Shown here: in pieces, positions 14,747 to 14,788 of the stretch
Layout of the letters: every line of letters starts with the position of its first letter
How positions within the stretch are numbered: the first letter of the stretch is position 1
Assembly (NCBI GenBank): GCA_023392995.1
Contig: JAEWMZ010000237.1
Coordinates: 1 to 14,788, forward strand
From: Bacillota bacterium
Lineage (GTDB): Bacteria > Bacillota > Clostridia > Lachnospirales > Lachnospiraceae
DNA: 14,788 bases
Direction: 5' to 3'
Made by a program: the position numbers and the translations under genes
Notes under the pieces: model-generated
The model's input: the letters and a program-made list of their open reading frames with translations, nothing else
Told to the model about the DNA's origin: nothing
Databases searched by the model: none

Positions 14747-14788
14747 CGGCTTCTATAAACAGTAAATGATCCATCCACTGCATCCCAG
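14743..14788 (-). CDS. Possible 3' end of a convergent gene, cut by the window edge
   Basis: On the minus strand the last bases read WDAVDGSFTVYRSR and then TAA at 14743-14745. The stop overlaps the stop of the EAL-solenoid gene by three bases. The composition looks protein-like, but 14 codons are too few to identify anything, so this is only a possibility. Confidence 0.25.
   Translation of the reverse strand, partial: WDAVDGSFTVYRSR

Overview
The window comes from an AT-rich, low-GC Gram-positive genome, most likely an anaerobic Clostridia/Lachnospiraceae-type Firmicute. The evidence is purine-rich AGGAG ribosome-binding sites, TTGACA/TATAAT-type promoters, a Gram-positive type LexA site, and the families present: a 7TM-DISM hybrid kinase with a SARP-type response regulator, CmpB-like membrane protein, TIGR03915/TIGR03916 repair pair and S-layer-like repeat protein. 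No insertion sequence, phage gene, CRISPR array, tRNA or rRNA was seen.

Left part, minus strand (about 1-6875), in transcription order. A CYTH-fold phosphohydrolase is followed 13 bases later by a 1018-residue membrane hybrid kinase. Next, after a 129-base gap holding three perfect 12-base tandem repeats, comes a response regulator with winged-helix and BTAD domains. Then comes an exported surface protein whose C-terminal part is an array of 219-bp (73-aa) repeats running off the left edge. A one-base frame break separates its signal-peptide half from the repeat half.

Middle, plus strand (7061-9364). This holds a small CmpB-like membrane protein with its own terminator, a GNAT acetyltransferase fused to a degraded HAD-like domain and starting at TTG behind a perfect AGGAGGT, and a Fur-family metalloregulator. 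A very strong hairpin at 9441-9479 ends transcription from both sides.

Right part. On the minus strand lie a radical SAM protein (TIGR03916-like), its usual partner (TIGR03915/DUF4130-like), and a Gly/Thr-repeat lipoprotein. The radical SAM promoter is near consensus and is flanked by two identical LexA-like boxes, and the protein carries a QLSLF sliding-clamp motif near its C-terminus. Together these give sequence support for an SOS-induced DNA repair operon. Divergent from it (plus strand) is a 751-residue protein with two membrane segments, a degenerate EAL domain and a C-terminal solenoid of about 29-residue GIGG/GIGS repeats. This is the most unusual architecture in the window. The intergenic region between the two divergent units contains a long folded inverted-repeat element.

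The main leads are the EAL-solenoid protein, the SOS/clamp signals on the radical SAM repair operon, the pseudokinase module inside the hybrid kinase, and the frame break in the surface repeat protein.
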